This document shows, one piece after another, positions 9,380 to 18,652 of a DNA stretch of 64,000 bases. Every line of letters starts with the position of its first letter. Positions within the stretch are counted from its first letter, which is position 1. The notes beneath the pieces were generated by a model. The model searched no databases. It was given only the letters and a program-made list of their open reading frames with translations, and was not told the origin of the DNA. The translations under genes were made by a program, and so were the position numbers. The stretch is from DATAYA01 sp963754235. Its GTDB lineage: Bacteria > Pseudomonadota > Alphaproteobacteria > Acetobacterales > Acetobacteraceae. Location of the stretch: assembly GCA_963754235.1 (NCBI GenBank), contig CAVWFK010000008.1, positions 124,001 to 188,000 on the forward strand, given 5' to 3'.

Positions 9380-10086
9380 ATGGCGGTGGCGATCACACGG
9401 ACGGAGCTCGACGCGGCGGGTCTGCGGGCGGCGGCGGCGCTGAGCAAGGATGCGGCGGCAACGCGCCGGATGCTGGCGCTGGCGCTGGTGCTGGTGGGCC
9501 ACAGCCGCACCGCAGCGGCGCGGGCAACCGGGATGGACCGGCAGAGGCTGCGCGATTGGGTGCATCGCTACAACGAGGCGGGCCTCGCCGGTCTGTACAA
9601 TAAGCCGAACCCCGGCGCGCCGCCGCGCAGGCTGACCACCGAACAGGAAGCGGCGGTGGCGGAGTGGGTCCGCCAAGGTCCGAACCCGGAGCAGCACCAG
9701 GTGGTGCGCTGGCGACTGGTGGATCTGCGCGACGAGGTTGCCCGGCAGTTTGGCGTGCAACTGCACGAGCGCACGATGGGCAAGGTGCTGGCACGGCTGA
9801 ACTTTTCACGTGTCTCCGTGCGTCCGCGCCATCCCGAGCAGGACGCCTCGGCCCAAGAGGCGCATAAAAAAACTTCGCCGAGCTGGTCGCGGCCGCCATT
9901 CCCGAGCAGGCGCGCCACAAGCCAATCGAGTTGTGGTGGCAGGATGAAGCCCGTGTCGGTCAGCAAGGCAGTCTGACCTACATCTGGGCGGACAAGGGCA
10001 GCCGTCCGCGCGCACCGCGCGACCAGAGATACGACTGGGCCTATCTGTTCGGCGCCATCTGCCCGGCCCGCGGCGTCGGCGCCGCC
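9380..10086 (+). pseudogene. IS630-family transposase remnant, frameshifted and 3'-truncated
   Basis: The N-terminal part (MAVAITRTEL, HTH at RTAAARATGMDRQRLRDWV) runs to a tract of seven A at 9866-9872. The downstream half (IELWWQDEARVGQ, then RYDWAYLFGAIC) continues in the -1 frame. Some IS630 elements use programmed frameshifting at such tracts, so the shift itself may be functional. The protein stops matching the family at about GVGAAL (10086), well before the second catalytic Asp and the Glu, so this copy is dead. An IS1634-type scrap begins exactly at the break. Confidence 0.8.
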
Positions 10087-10135
10087 CTCGGTGCTCCTTG
10101 CCGTCCTTGCGTCGAGTGTTGTGGCGCAGAAACAT
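10085..10135 (-). pseudogene. N-terminal scrap of an IS1634/IS4-type transposase
   Basis: Reading the minus strand from 10135 gives MFLRHNTRRKDGKEHR, which closely resembles the first residues of IS1634-type transposases common in alphaproteobacteria. The next expected residues (a YWSVVE-like strand) are missing because the sequence switches to the IS630 remnant. It therefore marks a junction where one element interrupted or recombined with another. The upstream flank to about 10270 may hold more of the same element's end, but I see no second landmark. Confidence 0.5.
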
Positions 10136-10326
10136 GCGCCAGGCTCCCGCACCCGCACCCCGTTTCACAAGCCATTTGGTCGGCACCGCAGACGGTTTCG
10201 ACAACTCCCCGGGCACTCACCCCGCCATCTTCAGTAGCTTACCGATCCGGTGGGGGCCGCAAAATCCCCCGAATCGAGGGTGAGTTGCGAAAGTCGGGCT
10301 AGTACGCCTGCACACAGTGTTAGCGT

Positions 10327-10364
10327 CCCTCTCCGCCCCTCGGGGCGGAGAGGGTTGGGGTGAG
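10327..10364. repeat. REP-like palindrome, family A, copy 1
   Basis: A perfect 13-base stem (CCCTCTCCGCCCC at 10327-10339 with its complement at 10342-10354) and a 2-base loop, followed by TTGGGGTGAG. A second copy lies in the opposite orientation at 12872-12918. The pair brackets both IS110 elements. The homology between copies extends outward through an AAAGACAGT(C/T)GCTCACCC segment on the other strand. It could act as a transcription terminator or RNA stabiliser. Confidence 0.8.
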
Positions 10365-11200
10365 CGACTGTCTTTCCGGCATCCGACAACTTGCGGTGGA
10401 AGGCTTTGAAATCGGGATCGTATCGACGAACGATCTCGGCGACCACGAACAGGATCGAGCGCACGCCGACCCGTCCGGCGCGCACCGGGCGCTTGCCGGC
10501 GCGTTGTCCGCTGTCGTGGGCGATCGGCGCCAAGCCGGCGAGCTTGGCCACGGCCTTGTTGGAGAGGGTGCCGATTTCCGGCAATTCCGCCATGACCCGG
10601 GCGACGGTGCGGCCGGCGACGCCCTTGATGGTGCGGAACTGCGCGTCGAGTGCGCGCCACAGCGGTCGGCGGCGATCCGTTCGGCGACGCTGGTTTCGAA
10701 GTCGCGGATTTGTTGGTTCAGCACGGCGAGCAGCGCCGCGATGGAGGTAAGCACGGCGGGCTCATCGACCAGGCGCCGCTGGTTGAGCTGGCTGACGCGC
10801 AGCTCGGTGAGCTGGCGCAATCGGGTGACCAGGGCGGCGAGCCGCTGCTGGGTGGCGCTGGCCGGTGTCTGGCCGGTGAGACGCTTGACTTCGCCGTACC
10901 AGGCGATGACGCCGGCATCGATGCGATCGGTCTTCTCCAGCAGGCCCATGGCCTCGGCGAAGCGGCGCACCGCCCGCGGATTGACGATCGCCGCCGGCAA
11001 GTCGGCCGCCCACAGCAGGCCGAAAGCCAGCTTCTCGTATCCGCCGGTGGCCTCCATGACCACCAGTTCGACCGCGTGGGCGCGGCAGAAGGCATCCCCT
11101 CGCTGCTGCGCTCAAAGCACTGCGAGGGACGGTCATCGTGCCCGATCCGGGCGTCGAGACGGGTCGAGGAGACGTCAACTCCACAAATGGTCTTTGCCAC
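10365..11200 (-). pseudogene. IS110-family transposase remnant, copy 1 (two frameshifts, C-terminus lost)
   Basis: From the GTG at 11200 the frame reads VAKTICGVDVSSTRLDARIG, with the first catalytic Asp of the RuvC-like DEDD domain. It shifts frame near 11090 into VVMEATGGYEKL and KTDRIDAGVIAWYG, and shifts again near 10660 into MAELPEIGTLSNKAVAKLAGLAP of the Transposase_20 domain. It ends at LSDAGKTV, where the family normally continues with the last helices; there the REP-like palindrome replaces the coding sequence. It is divergent from the second IS110. Confidence 0.85.
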
Positions 11201-11324
11201 GGTAACCTGCCTTGTCCATGCGACTGGCGATCGAGCGACTGTCCGGTCGTGCGTGACACCGCGGCGGCCGGTCCCAAAGCTCACCCACGGTTGTTGCCTG
11301 CGGTGGGACGGGCGCCGGCTGCCG

Positions 11325-11358
11325 CGCGAGGGGGCCGCCGGCCGGCGGCCCCCTCGCG
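11325..11358. repeat. Perfect 34-base palindrome
   Basis: The half-site CGCGAGGGGGCCGCCGG is followed directly by its exact complement, with no loop. It lies in the leader of the minus-strand IS110. A loopless GC-only palindrome of this length is unlikely by chance; it may be a fused IS junction, a cruciform-forming target or part of a structured RNA. Confidence 0.8.
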
Positions 11359-11572
11359 GCACGATCGTTGTCGATCCGATGTGCCGTCGTCCAGATACAA
11401 GGTGGGGGATTCCGCAGAACTCCACGGCAAGGTCCCTTTTCCCGGAACACACGCAAGGCGCCGCTCCATATCTGTGCGATCACCGCAGGGTGCGTGCGAA
11501 CGCGGCTCGTGCCCGTAGGGTCATCACGGCCGGCCCCCACCTTGTGTCTTGGAAATCGGGCATAAGGAGAGT

Positions 11573-11605
11573 GCCAGGGGATCGGCGATGACCCGATCCC
11601 CTGGC
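11573..11605. repeat. Strong hairpin upstream of the plus-strand IS110 transposase
   Basis: GCCAGGGGATCGG (11573-11585) pairs perfectly with 11593-11605 across a 7-base loop (CGATGAC). It lies 132 bases before the transposase start, where the left-end bridge RNA of IS110-group elements is expected. A matching stem-loop is the first structural element of known bridge RNAs, so this is a candidate, not a proof. Confidence 0.6.
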
Positions 11606-11737
11606 CCGCCCGGAGCCCGTCCGACCCACCGAGGTGCTTTGCAAACCGCGGGTGAGCAAGGTGCCCGGGCCGTCTTCTTCGCAAACCCGAACAGTTGCGT
11701 GGGCGCGACCCCGCACCACAAGGCAGGGATCAGAAGA

Positions 11738-12680
11738 ATGGCACAGATGGCCCCCAGTGTGGGAGTCGATGTCGCCAAAGACCGGCTGGATGTCGCCCTC
11801 GATCCGGGCGAGGCGCGGTTCAGCGTCAGCAACGACGCCGGCTGGCGCGAGTTGTGTCGCCACCTGCGGCCGCTCGGCGTGCGGGCGATCGGCATCGAAG
11901 CGAGCGGCGGCTACGAGCACGGCGGCATCGGCGCGCTGCTGGACGCCGGTTTGCCGGTGCGCTCGGTGAATGCCTGGAAGCTGCGCCAGTTCGCCAAGGC
12001 GGCGGGGATGTTGGCGAAAAACGACCGGCTGGACGCCCAGGCCATCGCCCTCTTCGTCGCCACCCTGCCGTGCCGCCCCATCCAGCGCGATCCGGCCCGC
12101 GAGCACCTGGCCGAGCTGGTCAACATGCGCCGCCAGACAGGTCGATCTCAAGCAGCAGCTCGGCAATCAGCTCGAGCATCTGCGCGATGTCGCGCTGCGC
12201 CGGATGCAGCAGCGCCACATCCGCCAGATCGCGGCCGGCGTGGTGCGCCTCGATCGGCGCATCGTCGCGGCGATCGCCGCGGTTCCGGCGTTCGCCGCGC
12301 GTGACAAGCTGCTCCGCTCGATGCCGGGGGTCGGCCCGGTGCTCGCCGCCACCTTGCTGGCGTTGCTGCCCGAGCTGGGCCGCATCAGCAACCGCCAGAT
12401 CGGCGCCCTGGTCGGGGTCGTGCCCTACGCCTTCGACAGTGGCAGGATGAAAGGCCTGCGCTGCATCTTCGGCGGCCGCGCCAGAGTTCGCCGGGTCCTG
12501 TTCATGGCGGCCCAGGCGGCCGCCCTCTGGAACCCGGTCATGAAGGCCTTTAAGCAACGCCTGCTGGCCGCCGGCAAGACGCCCAAGGTCGCCATCGTCG
12601 CGGTCATGCGCAAGCTGCTGACCACCGCCAATGCCATGCTGCGCGATGGCCAGACCTGGCGCCAGCCAGCCGCCGTATGA
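11738..12680 (+). pseudogene. IS110-family transposase, copy 2, one +1 frameshift
   Basis: The ATG at 11738 opens SVGVDVAKDRLDVAL (first Asp), IGIEASGGYEHGG (Glu) and NDRLDAQAIALFV (Asp pair) of the DEDD RuvC-like domain. Near 12130-12140 one extra base shifts the frame, after which VDLKQQLGNQL and SMPGVGPVLAATLLALLPELG (Transposase_20) run to a natural end at 12680. The 943-base span is one more than a multiple of three. Everything else is intact, so this was a recent active copy or contains a sequence error. It is not closely similar to copy 1. Confidence 0.85.
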
Positions 12681-12750
12681 GAGCGTTTCTTGGTTCGGCT
12701 GAGCGCCGTCTCTTCGTCCCGGCCTGCGATCCCCCAAGGCCCCGCGCACA

Positions 12751-12813
12751 GGGGCGGTCAATGATGGCCGAAGGCCACCGCCGCAGGCGGCGCGCAGCGT
12801 CATTGACGGCCCC
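12751..12813. repeat. Nested inverted repeat 3' of IS110 copy 2
   Basis: GGGGCGGTCAATGA (12751-12764) pairs with TCATTGACGGCCCC (12800-12813) with one mismatch, and the enclosed 35 bases hold a further CCGCCG/CGGCGG helix. The arrangement looks like a folded RNA or a large transposon-end hairpin. Confidence 0.6.
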
Positions 12814-12859
12814 GAGCACGGGGCCAGCCTCGCCCCAGGCGGGCGCAACAGCGGAACGA

Positions 12860-12918
12860 AAAAGACAGTTGCTCACCCAACCCTCTCCGCCCCCAAGGGC
12901 CCCCTGGGGCGGAGAGGG
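12860..12918. repeat. REP-like palindrome, family A, copy 2
   Basis: CCCTCTCCGCCCC at 12881-12893 pairs exactly with 12906-12918 across a 12-base loop. It is preceded by AAAGACAGTTGCTCACCCAA, which also occurs, reversed, beside copy 1. Together the copies form an inverted pair about 2.5 kb apart around the two IS110 elements. Confidence 0.8.
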
Positions 12919-13022
12919 CTTGAGCCGATGGAGGGTGTAGCCGCGCGGCTGAACGCTTCCCGCCACGGAACTGCCCGCGTCCCGGAACATTAAACTGCGG
13001 GGCGCCGGGCAGGAGATGGTGA

Positions 13023-14550
13023 GTGCGACGACGCGATCTGGTGCAAGCAGGCCTCGTCCTGCCGGTCGCCGCCACCCTCCCCGCCGCGGCCACCCCGGCC
13101 GGCACGACCCCGACCGCGGCCCCCGCGCCCTTCGACGGCTCGACCGTGCGACGCCTGGCACAGACGCTCGCGCAGAAGCCGTTCCAGCCGCCGCTCGCCA
13201 AGCTGCCGCCGGAGATCGCGAGCCTCACCTATGACCAGTACCCGCTCGATCCGCTTCGATCCCAACCGCGCGCTGTGGCGCGGAAGCAAGCTCTACTTCC
13301 AGGTGCAGTTCTTCCACCTCGGCTTCCTGTTCAAGGACCGCGTGGACATCTACGAGGTCGCCGGCGGGCAGGCGCGCAAGATTGTCTATCACCCGGATAT
13401 GTTCATCTTCGGCAAGGCGCCGCAGCCGACGCAGGACGATCTCGGCTTCGCGGGCTTTCGCATTCACGCGCCGTTCGTGCATCCCGACTACTATGACGAG
13501 GTGTGCGCCTTCCTCGGCGCGAGCTATTTCCGCGCGGTCGCGCGCGGGCAGAATTACGGGCTCTCGGCGCGCGGCCTCGCGATCAAGACCGCCGATCCCA
13601 AGGGCGAGGAATTCCCGCTGTTCCGCAGCTTCTGGATCGAGCGGCCGCTGCCGGGCGTGAAGTCGATCGTGGTCTATGCGCTGCTCGACAGCCAGAGCAC
13701 CACCGGCGCGTTCCGCTTCACCATCCGCCCCGGCGCCGAGACGGTGTTCGACGTGCAGAGCACATTCTTTCCGCGCGTCGATATCGACGAGGCGGGCCTG
13801 TCACCGCTGACCAGCATGTTTAGCTGGGACTTCAACAACCGCATCGGCGTGGACGACTATCGCCCCGCCGTGCACGACAGCGACAGCCTGCTGATGGAAA
13901 CCGGCCGCGGCGAGCAGCTTCTGCGCGCGCTGAACAACCCGACCGACCTGCAATTCAGCGCCTTCGGCGACGTCAATCCGCGCGGCTTCGGCCTGTTGCA
14001 GCGGCGCCGCGCATTCCATGACTACCAAGATTTGGAGGCGCATTACGAGAAGCGGCCGAGCTGCTGGGTGGAGCCGATCGGCGACTGGGGCGAGGGTGCG
14101 GTCGATCTGGTGGAAATCCCGAGCAAGCGCGAGATCAACGACAATCTCGTCGCCTTCTGGCGCCCGAAGGATAAGCTGCACGCGAAGGGTCAGTACGACA
14201 TCACCTATCGCCTGCACTGGTGCGAGCAGGTGCCGTTCACCAGCCCGCTCGCGCCCGTGGCGGCGACGCGAAGCGGGCTCGCCTGGGACCGCAAGGGACG
14301 GTTGTTCGTGATTGATTTCACGACCGGTGCCGCGATCAAGGCACTGGCCAAGGGAATCGACCCGACCGCTGAGATTCATGCCGATCACGGCGCGATCAAG
14401 AACGTGGTCGCGCAGCCAAACCCAGAGAGCGGCGGCTGGCGGATCAGCTTCGAACTGCTGCCCTCCGCCAAGCTGGTCGAGCTGAGCGCCCAATTGAAGG
14501 ACGGCAAGACGCCGCTCTCGGAGATGTGGCTCTATCGATGGACACCCTGA
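13023..14550 (+). pseudogene. opgG: Glucan biosynthesis protein OpgG/OpgD, one-base frameshift
   Basis: OpgG-type periplasmic proteins are needed for osmoregulated periplasmic glucan synthesis. A GTG at 13023 with AGGAG 7 bases upstream opens a Tat-like signal (MRRRDLVQAG then an Ala/Thr-rich stretch). The frame reaches EIASLTYDQY and breaks at the CCC run 13241-13243; removing one C gives YRSIRFDPNRALWRG, the expected OpgG sequence, which continues intact to 14550 (for example HLGFLFKDRVDIYEV and GSKLYFQVQFFHLGF). The 1528-base span is a multiple of three plus one. Either a real null allele or a sequence error. It overlaps opgH by 13 bases. Confidence 0.88.
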
Positions 14551-16699
14551 CCGCCGCCGCTCGGGCGGCCGGATTCCATGCGCTGCCGCCGAACGCACCG
14601 CTCGCGATGCCCGTGCAATCGTTGCGCGACCGTCCGCCGCGCTTGGCACGCCCGCCGAGTGCGCCGCGCGGGATGGCGGCGCGGCGGCTGTTCGTGATCG
14701 GCGGTGCCGCGGCGATGACCGTCGCCGCGGGCTGGCAGATGTACAAGGTGCTCGATGTCGGCGGCCCGACGCCGCTCGAAGGGATTCTGCTCGGTCTTTT
14801 CGTGTTGCTGTTCGCCTGGATCGCGCTCGCCGCCACCAGCGCCATCGGCGGCGCGATCGGCATGATCGCGGGTGACGGGCGGCGCCTCGGCATCACCGCA
14901 CACGGCCCGTTGCCGGCACTGTCGCTGCGCACCGCGCTCTTGATGCCAACCTATAACGAGCAGCCGGCGCGGGTGATGGCCGGCGTGCAGGCGATCCACG
15001 ACGCGCTGGCGCGGGCCGGCCAGCTCGATGCGTTCGATTTCTTCATTCTCAGCGACACCACCGACCCCGATATCTGGGTGGCCGAGGAGGCGGCGTTCCT
15101 GGCGCTGCGCGCGCGCACCGGCGACGAATCCGCATCTTCTATCGCCGCCGGGCCGCCAATATCGAGCGCAAGGCCGGCAACATCGCCGACTGGGTGCGCC
15201 GCTTCGGGGCCGCCTACCCTCTGATGCTGGTGCTGGACGCCGACAGCCTGATGAGCGCCGAGGCGATTGTGCAGCTCGCCGCGGCGATGGAGCGGCATTC
15301 CGATGTGGGGCTGATCCAGACCCTGCCGGTGATCGTCAACGGCCGCACCTTCTTCGCACGGATGCAGCAATTCGCCGGCCGCGTCTATGGGCCGGTGATC
15401 GCGCACGGGGTCGCGTGGTGGCACGGCGCGGACGGCAATTACTGGGGCCACAATGCGATCATCCGCACCATTGCCTTCGCCGCGGCCGCCGGGCTGCCGC
15501 ACCTGTCGGGACGCCGCCCGTTCGGCGGCCACATCCTGAGCCACGATTTCGTCGAAGCCGCCCTGCTGCGGCGCGCCGGCTGGGGGGTGCACATGCTCGC
15601 CGGACTGTCCGGCAGCTACGAGGAGGCGCCGGGCAGCCTCACCGATATCGCGGTCCGGGATCGGCGCTGGTGCCAGGGCAATTTGCAGCACGCGGCAGTG
15701 CTGCCGGCGCGCGGCCTCTATTGGGTCAGCCGGCTGCACCTGCTGATGGGCATCGGCTCGTACGCGACCGCGCCGCTCTGGCTGCTGTTCCTGCTGGTCG
15801 GCATCCTGATTTCGCTGCAGGCGCGCTTCGTGCGGCCGGAGTATTTCCCCGCTGCCCACTCGCTGTTCCCGCGCTGGCCGCAGGAAGACCCGGTGCGCGC
15901 CATGTGGGTGTTCATCGGCACCATGGCGGTGCTGCTGCTGCCCAAGTTGATCGGGCTGGTGGCAGCGCTGCTGCAACGCCAGACGCGGCGCGGCTGCGGC
16001 GGGGCGGCGGGATTGGTCGGCAGCGTGCTGGTCGAGACGATCCTGGCCGGGCTGGTGGCGCCGATCGCGATGCTGTTCCAGACGGCTGCGGTCGTCTCGA
16101 TCCTGGCCGGGCGCGATTCCGGGTGGAACCCGCAGCGGCGCGACGATGACGCGGTGCGTTTGCGCGAGATCGCCGCCGGCTACGTGCGCCATACCGCGTT
16201 CGGCGCGGTGCTCGCCGGGATCGCCTACGTGGTCTCCCCGTTCCTGGTGCTGTGGATGTCGCCGGTGCTGCTCGGCCTGCTGCTCGCGGTGCCGCTGGCG
16301 ACGCTGACCGGCGCGCGCGGTACTGGTCGGGCGCTGCACCGTGGCGGGCTGCTGCTGACGCCGGAGGAGGACCAACCCCCGCCGGTCCTGGCCGAGGCGC
16401 GCGCGCTGCGCCGGTCACTGGAGGGCGAAGCGGCCGCTGCCGAAGCGGCGGCGCGCCTGCTCGCCGACCCCGCACTGCTGGCCGCGCACCGCGCGATGCT
16501 GCCGCCGCCGCGCCGGCCGCGGATCGATCCGATCGACGCGACCCTGCTGACCGGCCTCGCCCGGCTCGAGGAGGCCGAGACGCTGGCGGGCGCGATCGCG
16601 GCGTTGTCGATGCGCGAGAAGGCGGCGGTGCTCGCCGACGCGCGCGGGATCGACCGGCTGGCGGCACTCGGCGGGGGCGGGCTGCGGCAGGCTTCGTGA
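14538..16699 (+). pseudogene. opgH: Glucan glucosyltransferase OpgH, one-base frameshift
   Basis: OpgH is the inner-membrane family-2 glucosyltransferase that polymerises the linear glucan backbone from UDP-glucose. The N-terminal frame has two membrane helices, TALLMPTYNEQPARV and DFFILSDTTDPD (the first catalytic Asp region). After ARTGDE near 15127 one base is missing; the next frame resumes with RIFYRRRAANIERKAGNIADW, LVLDADSLM, HDFVEAALLRRAGW and the RRWCQGNLQH motif, then four or more helices. The 2162-base span is a multiple of three minus one. Both genes of the operon are therefore broken, in opposite directions. Confidence 0.88.
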
Positions 16700-16979
16700 C
16701 CCAGGCGGGTCGATGCGCATATACTCAGTTTGAAATTGGTACCTGAGATTGAGCCCTGTCCGCCAACCACGCTACCACCTCGCTCGCATTCCGATCCGGC
16801 GGAAAAACAGGATAGAAGACGTGCTCGACTGCCCCAGCGTTGATCACGAGCGTCAGACGTTTCAGCAGCGTCATCCCGCCCGCCGAGAAGGTCGGCAAGC
16901 GCATGGCTCCGGCAAGTCTAATACCGGCCGCCCTTGATGGTGACTTGCGTGCCCCCGTCGCACCATCGTCATGGTCGGC

Positions 16980-18549
16980 CTCCCAGGCTGTGCGAGAACC
17001 TGAGTTTTGATTGAAGGGCGGTCAAGGCTGGGGTCTGTGGCAGCGGCGGTCCCGCTCCGGTCAGGCGAGTGCGGCGGCGAGGCTGGCGGGGCCGAGGAGC
17101 TTGCTGAGGCGTCCGATATTGTAGGCGAGCACGGCGAGCGCGGTTTCGGTGGCCGCCTTGGCCTTGCCGCGCAGCAGGAAGCGACCGCCCAGGAGGTATT
17201 TCAGCGCCGCAAACGGGTGCTCGGCCGTGCATCGGCGCAACCGCATCAGCGACGGGTCCGCCGCGATCCGTGCCGCCATCCGGTCGAGCGCCGGTTGGTC
17301 GATCAGTCGATAGACGTGGCGTCGGTCGGCCCCCGTGCAGCGCGACTTCAGCGGACATCCGGCACAGCTTTCGGCCCGGTAGCGCACGGCGTTGTCCGAC
17401 CTGTGCCCGCCGTTGCGAACCAGGCGGCGCCCGGCCGGGCAGGTCATCGTGTCGGTCTCGGCATCGTAGCGGAAGGCCATCGGCGCAAAGTAGTCGCCTC
17501 GCCGGTTGACCTGCGCCGGCGGCCGCACTGCGGCGGCGATGCCCTCGGCCTCGCATTGCGCGGCCTGCGTCGCATTGGCGTAGCCGGTATCGGCAACCAC
17601 CGTCAGCGCCGCGGCGCCGAGTACCACCTTGGCCGCGAGCGCCATCGGCAGCAGCTGGCGAAGGTCGTTCGCATCCGTGGTCACCTCGTGGTGGAGGATC
17701 ATGTGGCTGGCCGGATCGACCGCGATCTGCACGTTGTAGGAGGGCGGCTTGGCCCCGGCGCCGCTGCCCATCGGCCGTGCGTCGGGCTCGCCGGCGACGC
17801 CGAGCTCGCGACCCTCCTCGCGCAGCCGCTGCGCCAGCTCGGCAACCTTGCCGCGCTTGGCGCGCAGCACCGCCAGCGCCTCCGTGACCGCTTGCCCGCT
17901 CGCCTCGTCCGGCTCGGCCGCGTCGGCCGCGTCCATCGCCGCCAGGTGGTCGGCGATCGCTTGGTCGAGGCGCGCGATCTCCGCCGCCGCCTCGGCGCGG
18001 CTCATCACCTGCTTGCGGCTCGCCGCCGCGCGGACCTTGCTGCCGTCGATCGCCGCGATGCCGCCGGCGAACAGGCCGCGGTCGCGGCAGAACCGAACCA
18101 GCGCGCCGCAGCTGGCGATGATCTGCGGGCCGTTGTCGCGCCGGAAGTCGGCGATCGTCTTGAAGTCGGGGGTCAGCCGGCCCAGCAGCCACATCAGCTC
18201 GACGTTGCGCTGGCATTCGCGCTCCAGCTTGCGCGACGAGCGAACCCCGTTGAGGGTGCCGTAGATATAGAGCTTGAGCAGATCGCGCGGATCGTAGCCC
18301 GGGCGGCCCTCCCGCGCCGGCACCGCTCGCTCGAAGCCCAGAGCTGGCATGTCGAGGCTGGTCACGAACGCGTCGATCACTCGCACCACCGCGTCGGCGG
18401 CGACGTAGTCGTCCACCGCCGGCGGCAACAGCGTCACCTGTCCGCGATCGACACCTTCGATAAACCCCATGCCGCATTCCCCCGCGAATCGAGGGAGGAT
18501 TCTAGAATGACGAGTTCCGCGCGACGCGAGTTTTCACACAGCCTGGAAG
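16980..18549 (-). mobile_element. IS1182-family insertion sequence inserted in a REP-like hairpin
   Basis: Imperfect 20-base terminal repeats are visible: CTCCCAGGCTGTGCGAGAAC at the left and, on the other strand, CTTCCAGGCTGTGTGAAAAC at the right. The left flank ends in ATGGTCGGC (16971-16979) and the right flank begins GCCGACCAT (18550-18558). These are the two arms of the hairpin found intact at 18591-18612 and 24275-24296, so the element replaced or entered its 4-base loop. Confidence 0.85.
17061..18470 (-). CDS. IS1182-family transposase
   Basis: This 469-residue transposase is full length. It has the N-terminal domain typical of the family (GRPGYDPRDLLKLYIYG, NVELMWLLGRLTPDFKTIADFRRDN), the first catalytic Asp in GIAAIDGSKVRAAAS, the second in VVADTGYANA, and the C-terminal acidic motif in AEHPFAALKY. 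A cysteine cluster (CAGCPLKSRC) between them is also usual. No frameshift or stop is seen, so the element may be active. Confidence 0.93.
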   Translation of the reverse strand: MGFIEGVDRGQVTLLPPAVDDYVAADAVVRVIDAFVTSLDMPALGFERAVPAREGRPGYDPRDLLKLYIYGTLNGVRSSRKLERECQRNVELMWLLGRLTPDFKTIADFRRDNGPQIIASCGALVRFCRDRGLFAGGIAAIDGSKVRAAASRKQVMSRAEAAAEIARLDQAIADHLAAMDAADAAEPDEASGQAVTEALAVLRAKRGKVAELAQRLREEGRELGVAGEPDARPMGSGAGAKPPSYNVQIAVDPASHMILHHEVTTDANDLRQLLPMALAAKVVLGAAALTVVADTGYANATQAAQCEAEGIAAAVRPPAQVNRRGDYFAPMAFRYDAETDTMTCPAGRRLVRNGGHRSDNAVRYRAESCAGCPLKSRCTGADRRHVYRLIDQPALDRMAARIAADPSLMRLRRCTAEHPFAALKYLLGGRFLLRGKAKAATETALAVLAYNIGRLSKLLGPASLAAALA

Positions 18550-18612
18550 GCCGACCATCCATGTCTTTCCGCGCGCCACCATAGACGTGGATGGTCGGCC
18601 TTCGCCGACCAT
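18549..18612. repeat. REP/BIME-like composite palindrome, family B, copy 1
   Basis: An 18-base arm (18549-18566) pairs with 18583-18600 with one mismatch, and the second arm doubles as the start of a small hairpin ATGGTCGGC-CTTC-GCCGACCAT (18591-18612). The same composite, with sequence drift, lies at 24275-24376. It lies 41 bases beyond the end of livF and could serve as its terminator. Confidence 0.8.
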
Positions 18613-18652
18613 GACGAACACCACGGTCATGGCATACGGCCGTTGGTAATTA

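Larger units (their letters stand above)
11201..11737. other. Noncoding gap between two divergent IS110 transposases; candidate bridge-RNA region
   Basis: I find no supportable gene in these 537 bases. They form the 5' noncoding leaders of both IS110 elements, which point away from each other. IS110 elements are known to encode a structured bridge RNA in a noncoding end. Two strong structures are visible: a 34-base perfect palindrome at 11325-11358 and a 13-base-pair hairpin at 11573-11605. A weaker helix pairs GTCCCA near 11271 with TGGGAC near 11304. The RNA assignment is inference. Confidence 0.45.
12681..13022. other. Noncoding 3' flank of IS110 and upstream region of opgG
   Basis: No gene is supportable in these 342 bases. 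They hold a 14-base inverted repeat (12751-12764 with 12800-12813, one mismatch) enclosing a second GC-rich helix, then the second family-A palindrome (12872-12918). The last 20 bases carry the opgG ribosome site AGGAG at 13011. The nested inverted repeat could be a terminal RNA structure of the IS110 element. Confidence 0.6.

Noticed and set aside
10320..12950. A CRISPR array or phage region suggested by repeated GC-rich hairpins
   Set aside because: Repeats are two inverted palindromes, not regular direct repeats with spacers, and the genes are IS110 transposases.
14951..16375. A 474-residue minus-strand open frame over opgH
   Set aside because: It is Gln/His/Arg-rich antisense sequence of the glucosyltransferase.
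16749..16937. A 62-residue plus-strand open frame between opgH and IS1182
   Set aside because: No ribosome site or homology is apparent and the composition is not protein-like. I treat 16700-16979 as noncoding.
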